Below are positions 1-8,000 of a stretch of 56,978 bases of DNA, in pieces; within the stretch, counting starts at the first letter, position 1, and each line of letters opens with the position of its first letter. The notes below the pieces were generated by a model. The model saw nothing but the letters and a program-made list of their open reading frames with translations, was not told where the DNA came from and ran no database searches. The DNA comes from CAZUMW01 sp964621615 (GTDB lineage: Bacteria; Desulfobacterota; WTBG01; CAIYCZ01; CAIRTM01). The DNA is taken from contig CAZUMW010000032.1 of the NCBI GenBank assembly GCA_964621615.1, positions 1 through 56,978 of the forward strand. The letters are read 5' to 3'. A program made the translations under genes and the position numbers.

Positions 1-64
1 CTATAACAATTAAAATAACATATAAAGCGGCGAGTGCTGTAAGACCTGCACGAAGCTTTTTCAT
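1..64 (-). CDS. N-terminus of an exported or membrane protein, cut by window edge
   Basis: An ATG at 64-62 on the minus strand follows a good ribosome binding site (AGGAGAATC). It opens a frame that runs off the left end of the window. The 21 visible residues start with two lysines and continue as a long hydrophobic stretch (ending LYVILIVI), which is typical of a signal peptide or signal anchor. The rest of the protein lies outside the window, so its function cannot be stated. The gene starts about 115 nt after the stop of the CPBP-like gene on the same strand and may be its downstream neighbour. Confidence 0.55.
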   Translation of the reverse strand, partial: MKKLRAGLTALAALYVILIVI

Positions 65-178
65 GATTCTCCTTTGGCAGCATAACCGGATTTTTGATGG
101 TGGGCTGTGAATGTGCAGCCCTATATATATACCAAGTGTCCGGCCGGGAAGCAAACAGTAATAGCACCCGGCATGTTT

Positions 179-799
179 CTACTTTAGTGCGGCAAGCAGT
201 GCCGGGTACTGCAGAACAGCAAAAAAGTGCATAATCCAGGGGACATAAAGGCTCTGTGATTTTTTATAACAGTAGCCGAACACCAGCCCCAGCAGTGTGA
301 ACAGACAGACAAAAAACAGGCGCGCTACCGGCTGCTGCTGCCAGACTGTCCATACTGACAGGTAAAAAAGACCGTACAGTACGGATGATATAAGAATCGG
401 GGGCCATGCTTTTTCAGTGACGCCCGACAGCGTGGTTATGAGATAGCATCTGAAAAATGATTCGGTTGCAAACGCGTGAAAGCACGCAAGCACAAGGGCT
501 GTTGCTTGCCGGGGATCAAATCCCCCTTTGTTCCCGAAGCCCATAATTATGCCGATAGCGACGGCACCGCCGATCCATTTGAGCGATACGCTCCATCCGT
601 AGCGCGATACAGCACCGGATCCCGTGACAGCAGGAAGTACAAACGCACCTGCAATCATAAGCAGCCTTCTGAGGTAAAGCCACCCGGAAGCCGGATCATG
701 TGCACTTTCCGCGGGGCCGTGCCGGAGTATGATGCTTGAATAAAAGGAAAGCAGCGTCAGGGCCAGATAGGCAGCAGCGGCGATAAAAATATTTTTCAT
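179..799 (-). CDS. CPBP/CAAX-type intramembrane protease homologue, catalytic motifs degenerate
   Basis: A 206-residue polytopic membrane protein with about six hydrophobic segments. The core resembles the CPBP (Abi/CAAX) family: ATESFFRCYLI around residues 112-121 sits where the family has its EExxxR motif, SSVLYGLFYL (138-147) replaces the second motif that normally ends in His, and WIMHFF (188-193) carries the last His. Only one Glu remains in motif 1 and the motif 2 His is missing, so proteolysis is doubtful. I chose the ATG at 799 because a CAGGAT-like ribosome site precedes it; a start at 835 is possible in frame. Function in this organism is unknown. Confidence 0.55.
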   Translation of the reverse strand: MKNIFIAAAAYLALTLLSFYSSIILRHGPAESAHDPASGWLYLRRLLMIAGAFVLPAVTGSGAVSRYGWSVSLKWIGGAVAIGIIMGFGNKGGFDPRQATALVLACFHAFATESFFRCYLITTLSGVTEKAWPPILISSVLYGLFYLSVWTVWQQQPVARLFFVCLFTLLGLVFGYCYKKSQSLYVPWIMHFFAVLQYPALLAALK

Positions 800-967
800 T
801 GTATGATATCCTGAGTCATATAGTGTCCGGAACAACAGCAGCGCATGCCGCTGAACCGCACGGGCCGGGGCGTTTTTCCTCAGCTCACAAAAACAACCTG
901 TTCTGTTAAAGCGGCCCGCGATGACGACATGATTATTCTGGGCACTAATGGTTCTTTTTTGGGTTTT

Positions 968-996
968 TTGAAAAGGCCCAGGTTAGTTTTTAATAA
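968..996 (+). promoter_or_regulatory. possible sigma-70 promoter for the smr gene
   Basis: TTGAAA at 968-973 and TAATAA at 991-996 are separated by 17 nt, just upstream of the Smr start at 1021. The surroundings are AT-rich, so a chance match is possible. Confidence 0.35.
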
Positions 997-1020
997 ACAG
1001 CTCATAAAAATGCAACAAAA

Positions 1021-1323
1021 ATGAGTGATCAGACAGAATTTTCAGAAAACGGACCGTGCGAAATTCCAATTGACGGCGTTCTTGATCTCCATCTGTTCAG
1101 CCCCCGTGAGGTCAGCGACCTTGTGCCGCATTATCTTCAGGAGTGTGTGCAAAACGGGATTTTCGACGTGCGGATCATCCACGGCAAGGGAACCGGGGTT
1201 TTGCGTGAGCGCGTACACGCTCTTTTAAAGAAGTCTCTGCTGGTTGAAACTTTTTCACTTGCAGACGGTTCCGGTGGCGGCTGGGGCGCGACACTGGTTA
1301 CGCTCAAACGGTCCGGCTGTTGA
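1021..1323 (+). CDS. Smr-domain protein (stand-alone)
   Basis: A 100-residue protein that is almost entirely one Smr domain. The diagnostic LDLH is at residues 21-24, the IIHGKGTG core at 52-59, and a GGWGATLV strand near the C-terminus. Smr domains in MutS2 and small stand-alone proteins bind branched nucleic acids or act as nucleases, and in some proteins work in ribosome rescue. Which applies here cannot be told from the sequence. The first ~17 residues lie outside the domain. No clear Shine-Dalgarno precedes the ATG (the leader is an A-rich run), so the start is moderately certain. It is monocistronic, upstream of purM on the same strand. Confidence 0.8.
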   Translation: MSDQTEFSENGPCEIPIDGVLDLHLFSPREVSDLVPHYLQECVQNGIFDVRIIHGKGTGVLRERVHALLKKSLLVETFSLADGSGGGWGATLVTLKRSGC

Positions 1324-1428
1324 AATTGTCAGCATATATATAAGTCTGCGCTGTCTGTGAGGCTCATCGCTTGCGGGGCTGGTTTTTTTGCTTTTTTATT
1401 TTTCTGCAGTCTGATAATATAAAAGTTT

Positions 1429-1448
1429 ATCGGCAGCAGTAAGCCGAT
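1429..1448. repeat. 6-bp inverted repeat (short hairpin)
   Basis: ATCGGC at 1429-1434 and GCCGAT at 1443-1448 form a perfect 6-bp stem with an 8-nt loop. No T-run follows on either strand, so it is not an obvious terminator. It sits just before the larger hairpin upstream of purM. Confidence 0.5.
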
Positions 1449-1480
1449 GCCGTGGTGGGCCGGTAAAAAGTTTTCACAGG

Positions 1481-1566
1481 CGTCATTGAGGAGCACAGCG
1501 ATCTCGTTCGTTGATGCGTCTGAATAAAAACGTGGGTGCTGTGCCGCTCCGCACCATGCAATGACG
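1481..1566 (+). ncRNA. candidate structured RNA or leader hairpin upstream of purM
   Basis: Three helices can stack into one long hairpin: CGTCATTG (1481-1488) with CAATGACG (1559-1566), GGAG (1490-1493) with CTCC (1547-1550), and CACAGC (1494-1499) with GCTGTG (1538-1543). That is 18 base pairs with a 38-nt apical loop, one 3-nt bulge and one asymmetric internal loop. It ends about 80 nt before the purM start. I do not recognise it as a known riboswitch, 6S or SRP RNA; it may be a leader element, an sRNA or only a DNA inverted repeat. Confidence 0.35.
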
Positions 1567-1644
1567 AATTTTTATGATTTTCTTCAGAGCTGTAAAGCAG
1601 TAACTGATATAAACGTTTATTTCGTGGAGGTGCTCAAAACGGTT

Positions 1645-2697
1645 ATGAGCAACACATTGACGTATAAAGATGCAGGTGTTGATATTGACGCTGCCGATGA
1701 GCTGACCCGCTCTATTAAATCCGCCGTAAAGCCCACGCTTCGCCCCGAAGTATTATCCGAGATCGGAAGCTTCGGCAGCATGGTCGCTCTGAACACAAAT
1801 AAATACAAGGAGCCTGTGCTTGTCTCCTCAACCGATGGCGTCGGAACAAAGCTGAAAATAGCCTTTATGATGAACAGGCATGATACGATCGGTATCGATC
1901 TGGTGGCCATGTGTGTCAATGACATTATTGTTCACGGTGCCTCTCCGCTCTTTATGCTCGATTATATTTCAACCGGCAAAATAGATAAAGACGTACTGCT
2001 TGATGTGGTCAGGGGGATTGCATCCGGGTGCAAAGAGGCGGGCTGCTCGCTGGTCGGGGGAGAAACAGCTGAAATGCCTTCATTTTATAATGAGGGGGAA
2101 TATGATATTGCCGGGTTTGTCGTAGGGGTTGTCGATAAAAAAAATATAATTGACGGATCTTCGGTGACAGTCGGAGACAGAATAATCGGCATTGCCTCAA
2201 ACGGCATTCACAGCAACGGCCTTTCGCTTGCCCGCAAAGTCCTGTTCGATACCATGGGCCGCGGTCACGACGATGTTATTGATGAGCTGGGGTGCAGCGT
2301 CGGCGAGGAGCTGCTCAGGCCTACCAGGATATATGTTAAAACGGTTATGAATATCCTTCGTGACTTCCGGGTGAACGGTATAGTGCACATTACCGGCGGC
2401 GGGCTCGTTGAAAACATTACGCGCGTGCTTCCCCAGGGATGTATGGCGAATATACAAATGGGCTGCTGGCGTGTTCCGCCCATATTCGACCTTATTAAGC
2501 AGGGCGGCGGGATCGATGATCAGGAGATGATGCGCACGTTTAACAACGGCATCGGGATGGTCCTGATTGTTCCTGCTGACGAGGAGGAGGAAATCCTCGT
2601 CAGGCTGCAGGGTCTCAAAGAAGAGGCATTTATCATCGGCGAGATTGTAAGCAAAGACGGGCGCCGGAAAAAGCGGGTAACCTTTACCCATCCTTGA
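1645..2697 (+). CDS. purM: phosphoribosylformylglycinamidine cyclo-ligase (AIR synthase)
   Basis: Cytosolic enzyme of de novo purine synthesis that converts FGAM plus ATP to aminoimidazole ribonucleotide. From the ATG at 1645 the product is 350 residues, the usual PurM length. It shows the family N-terminus (LTYKDAGVDIDAADELT), the substrate/ATP motif SSTDGVGTKLK near residues 61-71, GGETAEMP, ASNGIHSNGLSLAR and ITGGGLVEN. I chose 1645 over the in-frame ATG at 1561 because GTGGAGG lies upstream of it and the homologous sequence begins there. It overlaps the convergent psd gene by 14 nt at the 3' ends. No other purine gene is adjacent. Confidence 0.95.
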   Translation: MSNTLTYKDAGVDIDAADELTRSIKSAVKPTLRPEVLSEIGSFGSMVALNTNKYKEPVLVSSTDGVGTKLKIAFMMNRHDTIGIDLVAMCVNDIIVHGASPLFMLDYISTGKIDKDVLLDVVRGIASGCKEAGCSLVGGETAEMPSFYNEGEYDIAGFVVGVVDKKNIIDGSSVTVGDRIIGIASNGIHSNGLSLARKVLFDTMGRGHDDVIDELGCSVGEELLRPTRIYVKTVMNILRDFRVNGIVHITGGGLVENITRVLPQGCMANIQMGCWRVPPIFDLIKQGGGIDDQEMMRTFNNGIGMVLIVPADEEEEILVRLQGLKEEAFIIGEIVSKDGRRKKRVTFTHP

Positions 2698-3358
2698 GAA
2701 CCGCCAGAACGGTTCTGCCCGCGGTAACTCTGCTGCCTTTTTTTGTTTTTATCTCAGCATCCGGCGGCACATAGAGGTCGACCCGTGAGCCGAAGCGTAT
2801 CATATTGATGCGCTCGCCCTGGCCCACGGCATCTCCTTTTTTCCGGTAGAATACAATCCTGCGCGCAATAAGGCCCGCAATAAAGTGAACCGCTATTTTT
2901 TCGGGAGCATCCGCGCACTGTATGCCTATAAAAAGGCTTTCGTTTTCCTCTGATGCCTTTTCCCGAAATGCGGCAATGAACTTTCCGGTATTATAATAGA
3001 CAAAATCAACAACCCCGCGAACCGGGCTCCGGTTGACATGCACATTAAACACCGACATAAAGACGCTGATGCGCATGCAGGGACCGCCGACATAGCGCGG
3101 CTCGGTTACCGTGGCGACGTCCAGAACAGTTCCGTCAGCGGGAGCATAGCACGCCGCAGGTGAGAGCTCGGTCGCCCGGTCAGGGTCCCTGAAGAAATAG
3201 ACGGTGAACATGCTGAAAATTGTCAGGGCTGCGGAGCACAGTACATTTACGGCCAGCCACGGCCCCTGCGCAAAAAGCAGGGGGATATAGCTGATGCCGG
3301 TCATTATGACTGCCGCAGCGATTACGGGATACCCGGCAGAGGCTATGCGTATATTCAT
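2684..3358 (-). CDS. psd: phosphatidylserine decarboxylase proenzyme, short type
   Basis: A 224-residue precursor that should self-cleave at Gly190-Ser191 (IRFGSRVDLYVP) to give a pyruvoyl-dependent decarboxylase forming phosphatidylethanolamine from phosphatidylserine. The length and FGS site match the short proenzyme group rather than the longer E. coli-type LGST enzyme. Two N-terminal hydrophobic segments (about residues 9-55) suggest membrane attachment. MSVFNVHVNRSP, with the family's conserved His, is in the middle. No phosphatidylserine synthase gene (pssA) is adjacent, although the two are often neighbours. The stop overlaps the convergent purM end by 14 nt. Confidence 0.9.
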   Translation of the reverse strand: MNIRIASAGYPVIAAAVIMTGISYIPLLFAQGPWLAVNVLCSAALTIFSMFTVYFFRDPDRATELSPAACYAPADGTVLDVATVTEPRYVGGPCMRISVFMSVFNVHVNRSPVRGVVDFVYYNTGKFIAAFREKASEENESLFIGIQCADAPEKIAVHFIAGLIARRIVFYRKKGDAVGQGERINMIRFGSRVDLYVPPDAEIKTKKGSRVTAGRTVLAVLKDG

Positions 3359-3501
3359 GTCTGCCGCCTTTCTATAGACAGAAGTTCTGCAAAGTGAAGC
3401 GTTTCAGTATTGCTGTCTGTGCAGCACGTAGTGTATCCGTACAGACAAAGTAATATTATGAGTCACTGGTGTCGAAAAATAATGTAACGAAGCCGGTTCG
3501 T

Positions 3502-3561
3502 GCGGGGCTTAGCAAAGCCCCCGCAGCAAATTCAAGAGGTTATGGAACGGCATGTGCCGTT
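3502..3561. repeat. two adjacent hairpin-forming inverted repeats between psd and radA
   Basis: GCGGGGCTT (3502-3510) pairs with AAGCCCCCGC (3515-3524, one bulged C) around a 4-nt loop. AACGGCA (3546-3552) pairs perfectly with TGCCGTT (3555-3561) around TG. The second repeat is further flanked by TCAAG and CTTGA. Neither is followed by a T-run, so they are not textbook terminators; they may act in mRNA processing or as bend or REP-like elements downstream of radA. Confidence 0.55.
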
Positions 3562-3573
3562 AAACTTGATTAT

Positions 3574-4959
3574 TTATGCATGTTTCGAGCCGGTCCCGTG
3601 AAAAAGCTTCTGTACGGCATCGCGGACTGAGGCAACCCCTGAGATATCGATATCGGCTGCCATATCCGTGATGCGTGCGTTTGCCCGGGGTATTAGGCAC
3701 CCGGCAAAGCCGAGGCGCTGCACCTCGCGCACTCGCTGTGCAATTTGGGGAATAGCCCGTATTTCACCGGTCAGCCCGACTTCCCCGCATATAACCCGGT
3801 CTGCCGGTACCGGCTGATCGGTGGTGCTTGAAACGATAGCTGCCACGACCCCCAGGTCAACCCCGGGGTCACTCAGCCTGATACCGCCCGCAACGTTGAT
3901 GAAAATATCCTGATTGTACAGCGGTATGCCAAGCCGTTTTTCAATCACCGCGACCAGAAGCGATGCTCTGTTCTGATCAAAGCCGATTGCGGTCCTGCGC
4001 GGAAGGTTAAGGTACGTCTGAGAGACAAGCGCCTGGATTTCGACAAGTATCGGGCGTGTTCCCTCAATACTGGCAACCAGCGCCGATCCCGGAGCATTCC
4101 GGGGGCGTTCCGCAATAAAGGCTTCAGAAGGGCTTGCCACTTCCCGCAGCCCGCCCGAGCACATTTCAAATACGCCGATTTCATCAGTCGAGCCGAACCT
4201 GTTTTTTACCGCCCTGAGTATCCGGTAGGAATGGCCGCGGTCGCCTTCAAAATAAAGCACCGTATCCACCATGTGCTCCAGAACCCTTGGCCCTGCGATG
4301 GCGCCTTCCTTGGTGACGTGACCGATAAGAAAGCAGGCCGTGTCCGATGATTTTGTGCTGTTGATCAGGCGGAAAGCCGATTCCCGGAGCTGGCTGACGC
4401 TGCCCGGGGCTGATTCAATGTCGTCGGTGTATATGGTCTGCACAGAGTCGATAACAACAACCTTCGGCCCCAGTTCGGAAATATGGCGAAGAATGTGCTC
4501 AAGAGAGGTCTCCGGAAGGATATGTACCCGGTTGTCCAGGGAGTCGACGCGTTCGGCCCGAAGCTTAATCTGGCCCGGGGACTCCTCTCCGGAAACATAC
4601 AGCACCGGCAGTCCCTGGCCGGCAAGGCGGGTAAGGGTCTGCAGAACAAGCGTGGATTTCCCTATGCCGGGATCACCGCCGATGAGAGTCACCGAGCCGG
4701 GCACCACGCCGCCTCCAAGGACGCGGTCAAGCTCCTGTATTTCGGTCAAAAAGCGCCTTTGATTCTGTGCGGCAATCTCGGGGAGCCTGACAGGAGAAGA
4801 CGGTTGTGCGCCGGGGACAGCGGTGAGCCTTTTGGACGCGGGCGCAGTCTTTTCTTCATAAAAGGAATTCCACTGATCACAGTCAGGGCATTTGCCGAGC
4901 CATTTAGGAGTCTGATGCCCGCAGAATGAACAGGTATAGATGGTTTTTGTTTTTGACAT
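3574..4959 (-). CDS. radA: DNA repair protein RadA (RadA/Sms)
   Basis: A 461-residue ATPase that promotes branch migration and processing of recombination intermediates. Order of domains: C4 zinc finger (CSFCG then CPDC within the first 30 residues), a RecA-like ATPase with Walker A GGDPGIGKST and Walker B VVVIDSVQT, the RadA-specific KNRFGS motif, and a C-terminal Lon-like domain beginning around VEIQALVS. I start it at the second in-frame Met (MSKTKTIYTC), where homologues begin; the longer frame adds only five residues. It is transcribed alone, with psd downstream on the same strand after a 215-nt gap containing inverted repeats. Confidence 0.95.
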   Translation of the reverse strand: MSKTKTIYTCSFCGHQTPKWLGKCPDCDQWNSFYEEKTAPASKRLTAVPGAQPSSPVRLPEIAAQNQRRFLTEIQELDRVLGGGVVPGSVTLIGGDPGIGKSTLVLQTLTRLAGQGLPVLYVSGEESPGQIKLRAERVDSLDNRVHILPETSLEHILRHISELGPKVVVIDSVQTIYTDDIESAPGSVSQLRESAFRLINSTKSSDTACFLIGHVTKEGAIAGPRVLEHMVDTVLYFEGDRGHSYRILRAVKNRFGSTDEIGVFEMCSGGLREVASPSEAFIAERPRNAPGSALVASIEGTRPILVEIQALVSQTYLNLPRRTAIGFDQNRASLLVAVIEKRLGIPLYNQDIFINVAGGIRLSDPGVDLGVVAAIVSSTTDQPVPADRVICGEVGLTGEIRAIPQIAQRVREVQRLGFAGCLIPRANARITDMAADIDISGVASVRDAVQKLFHGTGSKHA

Positions 4960-5347
4960 AGCTACAGTAAACAAACACCGGTATGAGTCATATTATCAAT
5001 GCGGCCATTGTTGCCGGCACAAAAGGGCAAAGAAGCGGCGCAGGGGGAGAGCCGTATACATATTGTATCAGTTCGCTATGTGCTGTCAACGTGATTAACT
5101 ACACGGGCATTGAGCGAACCGGCACCCCCGCACTGTTTGTGCAAAAAATGAGGAAGTGCCGTCATTTATATGCCATTTCTTATTGACATTGCAACAGGTT
5201 ATCTCTTATAGTTAAACGTTGCGAATCAATCAAACCTGTCGCCGACTGATATAATTACCCGCCACGCTGAAGGTCCGGCCCCGATGGACGGCAGATAATG
5301 GTATGGATAAAACCTGTTTATTTTTTTGAGTAAGGAAGGACAGTTTC
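4960..5347. other. intergenic region between divergent radA and the EF-G paralogue
   Basis: About 390 nt without a supported gene. A 67-codon open frame at 4983-5186 has no ribosome binding site and no recognisable protein character. The region holds a clear promoter for the EF-G paralogue (5183-5212). I could not define a radA promoter. Confidence 0.5.
5183..5212 (+). promoter_or_regulatory. sigma-70 promoter for the EF-G paralogue
   Basis: TTGACA at 5183-5188 and TATAGT at 5207-5212, spaced 18 nt, giving a leader of roughly 125 nt before the start at 5348. The leader contains no obvious riboswitch. A GGAAGGA ribosome site sits just before the ATG. Confidence 0.6.
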
Positions 5348-7429
5348 ATGAAAAAAAACGAACCGACGCAGATCAGAAACATAGCAATAGTGGGACATGG
5401 AAAGTCAGGTAAAACGTCCCTTGCCGAGGCCATGCTGTACACCGGCAAGAAAACACAAAAGCTCAACAAAGTTGATAATGGTGATTCAGTGCTTGATTTC
5501 GATCCTGAGGAAAAGGCGCGCACAATGACTATTATGAGCTCTTTTCATAATGTGACCTGGAAAAAGCACTTTATCAATCTGATTGACACTCCCGGTGATG
5601 CCAATTTTGTTGCCGATACATTCAACAGCCTTCAGGTTGTCGACGGTGCCGTTCTGGTTGTTGATGCCGCTGCAGGTGTTCAGGTTATTACCGAAAAGCT
5701 ATGGCAGTTTCTGCAGGAAAAAAATATTCCCACCCTGATTTTTGTCAATCGGCTTGACCGTGAAAATACGAATTATGCGGGCGTTCTCGAGGAAATCAAA
5801 AACACCCTGAAAGTAAACCCGACTCCATTGACGATTCCCATCGGCAGCGAAGCGGGGTTTGCAGGTGTGGTTGACCTGGTAAAAGGGAAGGGGTTTTCAT
5901 TTGCCGAAGATGAATCCGGTAAGCTGAGCGAATGTGATATGCCGGATGATATGTCTGACACGGTTTCCGATCTGCGCCAGAAACTGATTGAGGACATCGC
6001 CGAAACGAGCGAGGAATTGCTGGAAAAATACCTGGAAGGTCAGGAGCTGAGCGAAGAGGAAATGCTTGGCACTATAGCCGGGCGGGTGAAGGACGGAAGC
6101 CTGACCTGCCTCATGTGCGGTGCGGCTGTGAATAATTTCGGCGTTTCCCCGCTGCTTGATTTTATCGTTCAATATTTCCCCTCACCGCTTGACCGGCCTG
6201 AAGTTGAGGTTACAGGTGCGTCATCAGAAGAGCCCGTAAAGCTGAGCCTGAGCCCGGACGAGCCGTTTTTCGGCTATGTGTTTAAAACCATAAGCGACCC
6301 GTATGCGGGCAAGCTCTCTATCTTCAGAGTGTTTTCAGGTCAGCTGTCGGCTGACGGAACGGTTTATAACGCAAATAAAAAGGTAAAAGAGAAGGTCAGC
6401 CAGCTTCTGAGTATTGAGGGCAAGTCTCAGACGCCGGTTGATGCCGCGGTGCCCGGAGACATTGTAGCCATTGCGAAGCTGAAGGACACCGCAACCGGGG
6501 ACTCGCTGTGCGATGAGAAGCGCCCCGTCTGTTTTAAAGGAATCGAGCACCCCCGGCCGGTTACCTCATATGCCGTTATACCGAAAACCAGGGCTGACGA
6601 GGATAAGCTGGCGACTGCATTCGCGCGTCTCATGGAAGAGGATCCGACGCTCGATTTGCGCAAAAACGAGGAAACCAACGAATTTGTTCTTTCAGGTATC
6701 GGCCAGATACACCTGGATGTTGCCGCCGCGCGGCTTAAAAGAAAGTACAGCGTCGACATTGAGATGACCCTGCCGAAAATCGCCTACCGAGAGGCAATCA
6801 AGGGGCAGACGAAAATTCAGGGCAAGCACAAAAAACAAACAGGGGGGCGCGGCCAGTTTGCCGATACCTGGATCGAAATAGCGCCGCTGCCGCGGGGAAG
6901 CGGCTTTGAGTTTGCGGATAAAATCGTCGGCGGCGCAATCCCCAAGAATTATATACCAGCCGTTGAAAAAGGCATAGCGAACCAGATGAAGGAAGGCATC
7001 CTTGCCGGCTATCCGATTGTGGACGTTAAGGTAACGTTGTACGACGGGTCTTTTCACGAAGTCGATTCATCGGATATGGCCTTTCAGATCGCCGGGTCAA
7101 AAGGGTTTAAAACCGGCTTTATGCAGTGCAATCCCGTGCTGCTTGAGCCGGTCATGAATGTTGAGGTGACCGTGCCCGATGACATGACCGGTGATGTAAT
7201 GGGAGACCTCAACAGCAGGCGAGGCCGCGTGCTCGGCATGGAACCGACAGTCGGGGGACAGCTGGTTCGGGCGCAGGTGCCGCTTGCCGAAATGCTTACC
7301 TATTCCGCTGAGCTGACCGCCATGACAAGCGGGCGCGGCATGTTTACCATGGAGTTTGATCACTACGAAGAAGTTCCGCAGAATCTGAGCGAAAAAATTA
7401 TTGAGGCCTCTCAGGCTGAAAAAGCATAA
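5348..7429 (+). CDS. elongation factor G family protein, divergent EF-G paralogue
   Basis: A 693-residue translational GTPase with all EF-G domains. G1 is GHGKSGKTS rather than the canonical GHIDAGKTT, the switch region reads ARTMTIMSS, G3 is DTPGD and G4 is NRLD rather than NKMD. Domain IV contains HKKQTGGRGQFAD. These substitutions match the second EF-G type (often called FusA2) found beside the housekeeping enzyme in many bacteria. That paralogue may assist translocation or ribosome recycling, but its role is not settled. It is not next to tuf or rps genes, which supports a paralogue. Start chosen by the strong AAGGAAGGA site. Confidence 0.88.
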   Translation: MKKNEPTQIRNIAIVGHGKSGKTSLAEAMLYTGKKTQKLNKVDNGDSVLDFDPEEKARTMTIMSSFHNVTWKKHFINLIDTPGDANFVADTFNSLQVVDGAVLVVDAAAGVQVITEKLWQFLQEKNIPTLIFVNRLDRENTNYAGVLEEIKNTLKVNPTPLTIPIGSEAGFAGVVDLVKGKGFSFAEDESGKLSECDMPDDMSDTVSDLRQKLIEDIAETSEELLEKYLEGQELSEEEMLGTIAGRVKDGSLTCLMCGAAVNNFGVSPLLDFIVQYFPSPLDRPEVEVTGASSEEPVKLSLSPDEPFFGYVFKTISDPYAGKLSIFRVFSGQLSADGTVYNANKKVKEKVSQLLSIEGKSQTPVDAAVPGDIVAIAKLKDTATGDSLCDEKRPVCFKGIEHPRPVTSYAVIPKTRADEDKLATAFARLMEEDPTLDLRKNEETNEFVLSGIGQIHLDVAAARLKRKYSVDIEMTLPKIAYREAIKGQTKIQGKHKKQTGGRGQFADTWIEIAPLPRGSGFEFADKIVGGAIPKNYIPAVEKGIANQMKEGILAGYPIVDVKVTLYDGSFHEVDSSDMAFQIAGSKGFKTGFMQCNPVLLEPVMNVEVTVPDDMTGDVMGDLNSRRGRVLGMEPTVGGQLVRAQVPLAEMLTYSAELTAMTSGRGMFTMEFDHYEEVPQNLSEKIIEASQAEKA

Positions 7430-7520
7430 TGATCCGGGCATGCGCATCTGCTTCGTGACGGGCATAACGCATGCCGCGTGCTGCGGGAGCTCTGATCATA
7501 ACCTTTTTACGGCGCTGGAT

Positions 7521-8000
7521 ATGGGTGAAGTTGAGTTTCCGAAAGATTTCACAGAAGAACCGTCCGGTGAAACGCCGCAGCAGATGCATGAATCGCTCCA
7601 CAACAGAATTCAGCAGCTTGGTGTGAGTGAAAAGATTAAGCTCGCCTCGCTTGGCAACAAGGAGGCGCGGCGCCTGCTGATAAAGGACCCTGTGCGGGCT
7701 GTTGCCGAAGCGGTCATCAATAACCCGAAGCTTACTGAAGATGAGGCAATTCAGTATGCAGGAAATAAAAACTTATCCAGCGATGTGCCGCGTCTGATTG
7801 CCGGCAAAAAGGAGTTTCTGAAAAGCTATCAGGTTAAGGTTGCGCTTGTCGGGAATCCAAAGACCCCGGTGCCCGCCTCGCTGAAGCTGCTGCCGCTGCT
7901 GCGTGACAAGGATCTTAAAAATTGTGCGCGCAGCAGAAATGTACACCGTGTTGTTGCCGAAACGGCACACAAATTACTTACAAAGCGCGGAAAGCACTGA
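7521..8000 (+). CDS. conserved protein of unknown function, upstream of Mog/MoaB
   Basis: A 159-residue protein with no membrane segment. From about residue 25 on it resembles a family I recall from deltaproteobacterial genomes (core KIKLASLGNKEARRLL, then VPRLIAGKKEF, VALVGNPKTPVP and LLRDKDLKN). The repeated short helical units suggest a helical-repeat fold; that is inference. The frame is open back to 7401, overlapping the EF-G gene, but the extra N-terminus is Cys-rich and poorly protein-like, so I prefer the ATG at 7521; its ribosome site is weak. The stop and the Mog start overlap (TGATG at 7998-8002), implying translational coupling. Confidence 0.65.
   Translation: MGEVEFPKDFTEEPSGETPQQMHESLHNRIQQLGVSEKIKLASLGNKEARRLLIKDPVRAVAEAVINNPKLTEDEAIQYAGNKNLSSDVPRLIAGKKEFLKSYQVKVALVGNPKTPVPASLKLLPLLRDKDLKNCARSRNVHRVVAETAHKLLTKRGKH

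Larger units (their letters stand above)
1324..1644 (+). other. 320-nt intergenic region ahead of purM with stem-loops
   Basis: No gene is supported here. Directly after smr lies a T-rich tract (about 1383-1404) preceded by a weak stem, which might end smr transcription. Two clear inverted repeats follow, listed separately (1429-1448 and 1481-1566). I see no match to a purine riboswitch core. Confidence 0.5.

Noticed and set aside
4983..5186. 67-codon frame upstream of the EF-G paralogue
   Set aside because: No ribosome site, and it overlaps the promoter for the EF-G gene.
7401..7520. 40-residue N-terminal extension of the protein upstream of Mog/MoaB
   Set aside because: It would overlap the EF-G gene by 29 nt, and the added sequence is Cys-rich and unlike the rest of the protein.
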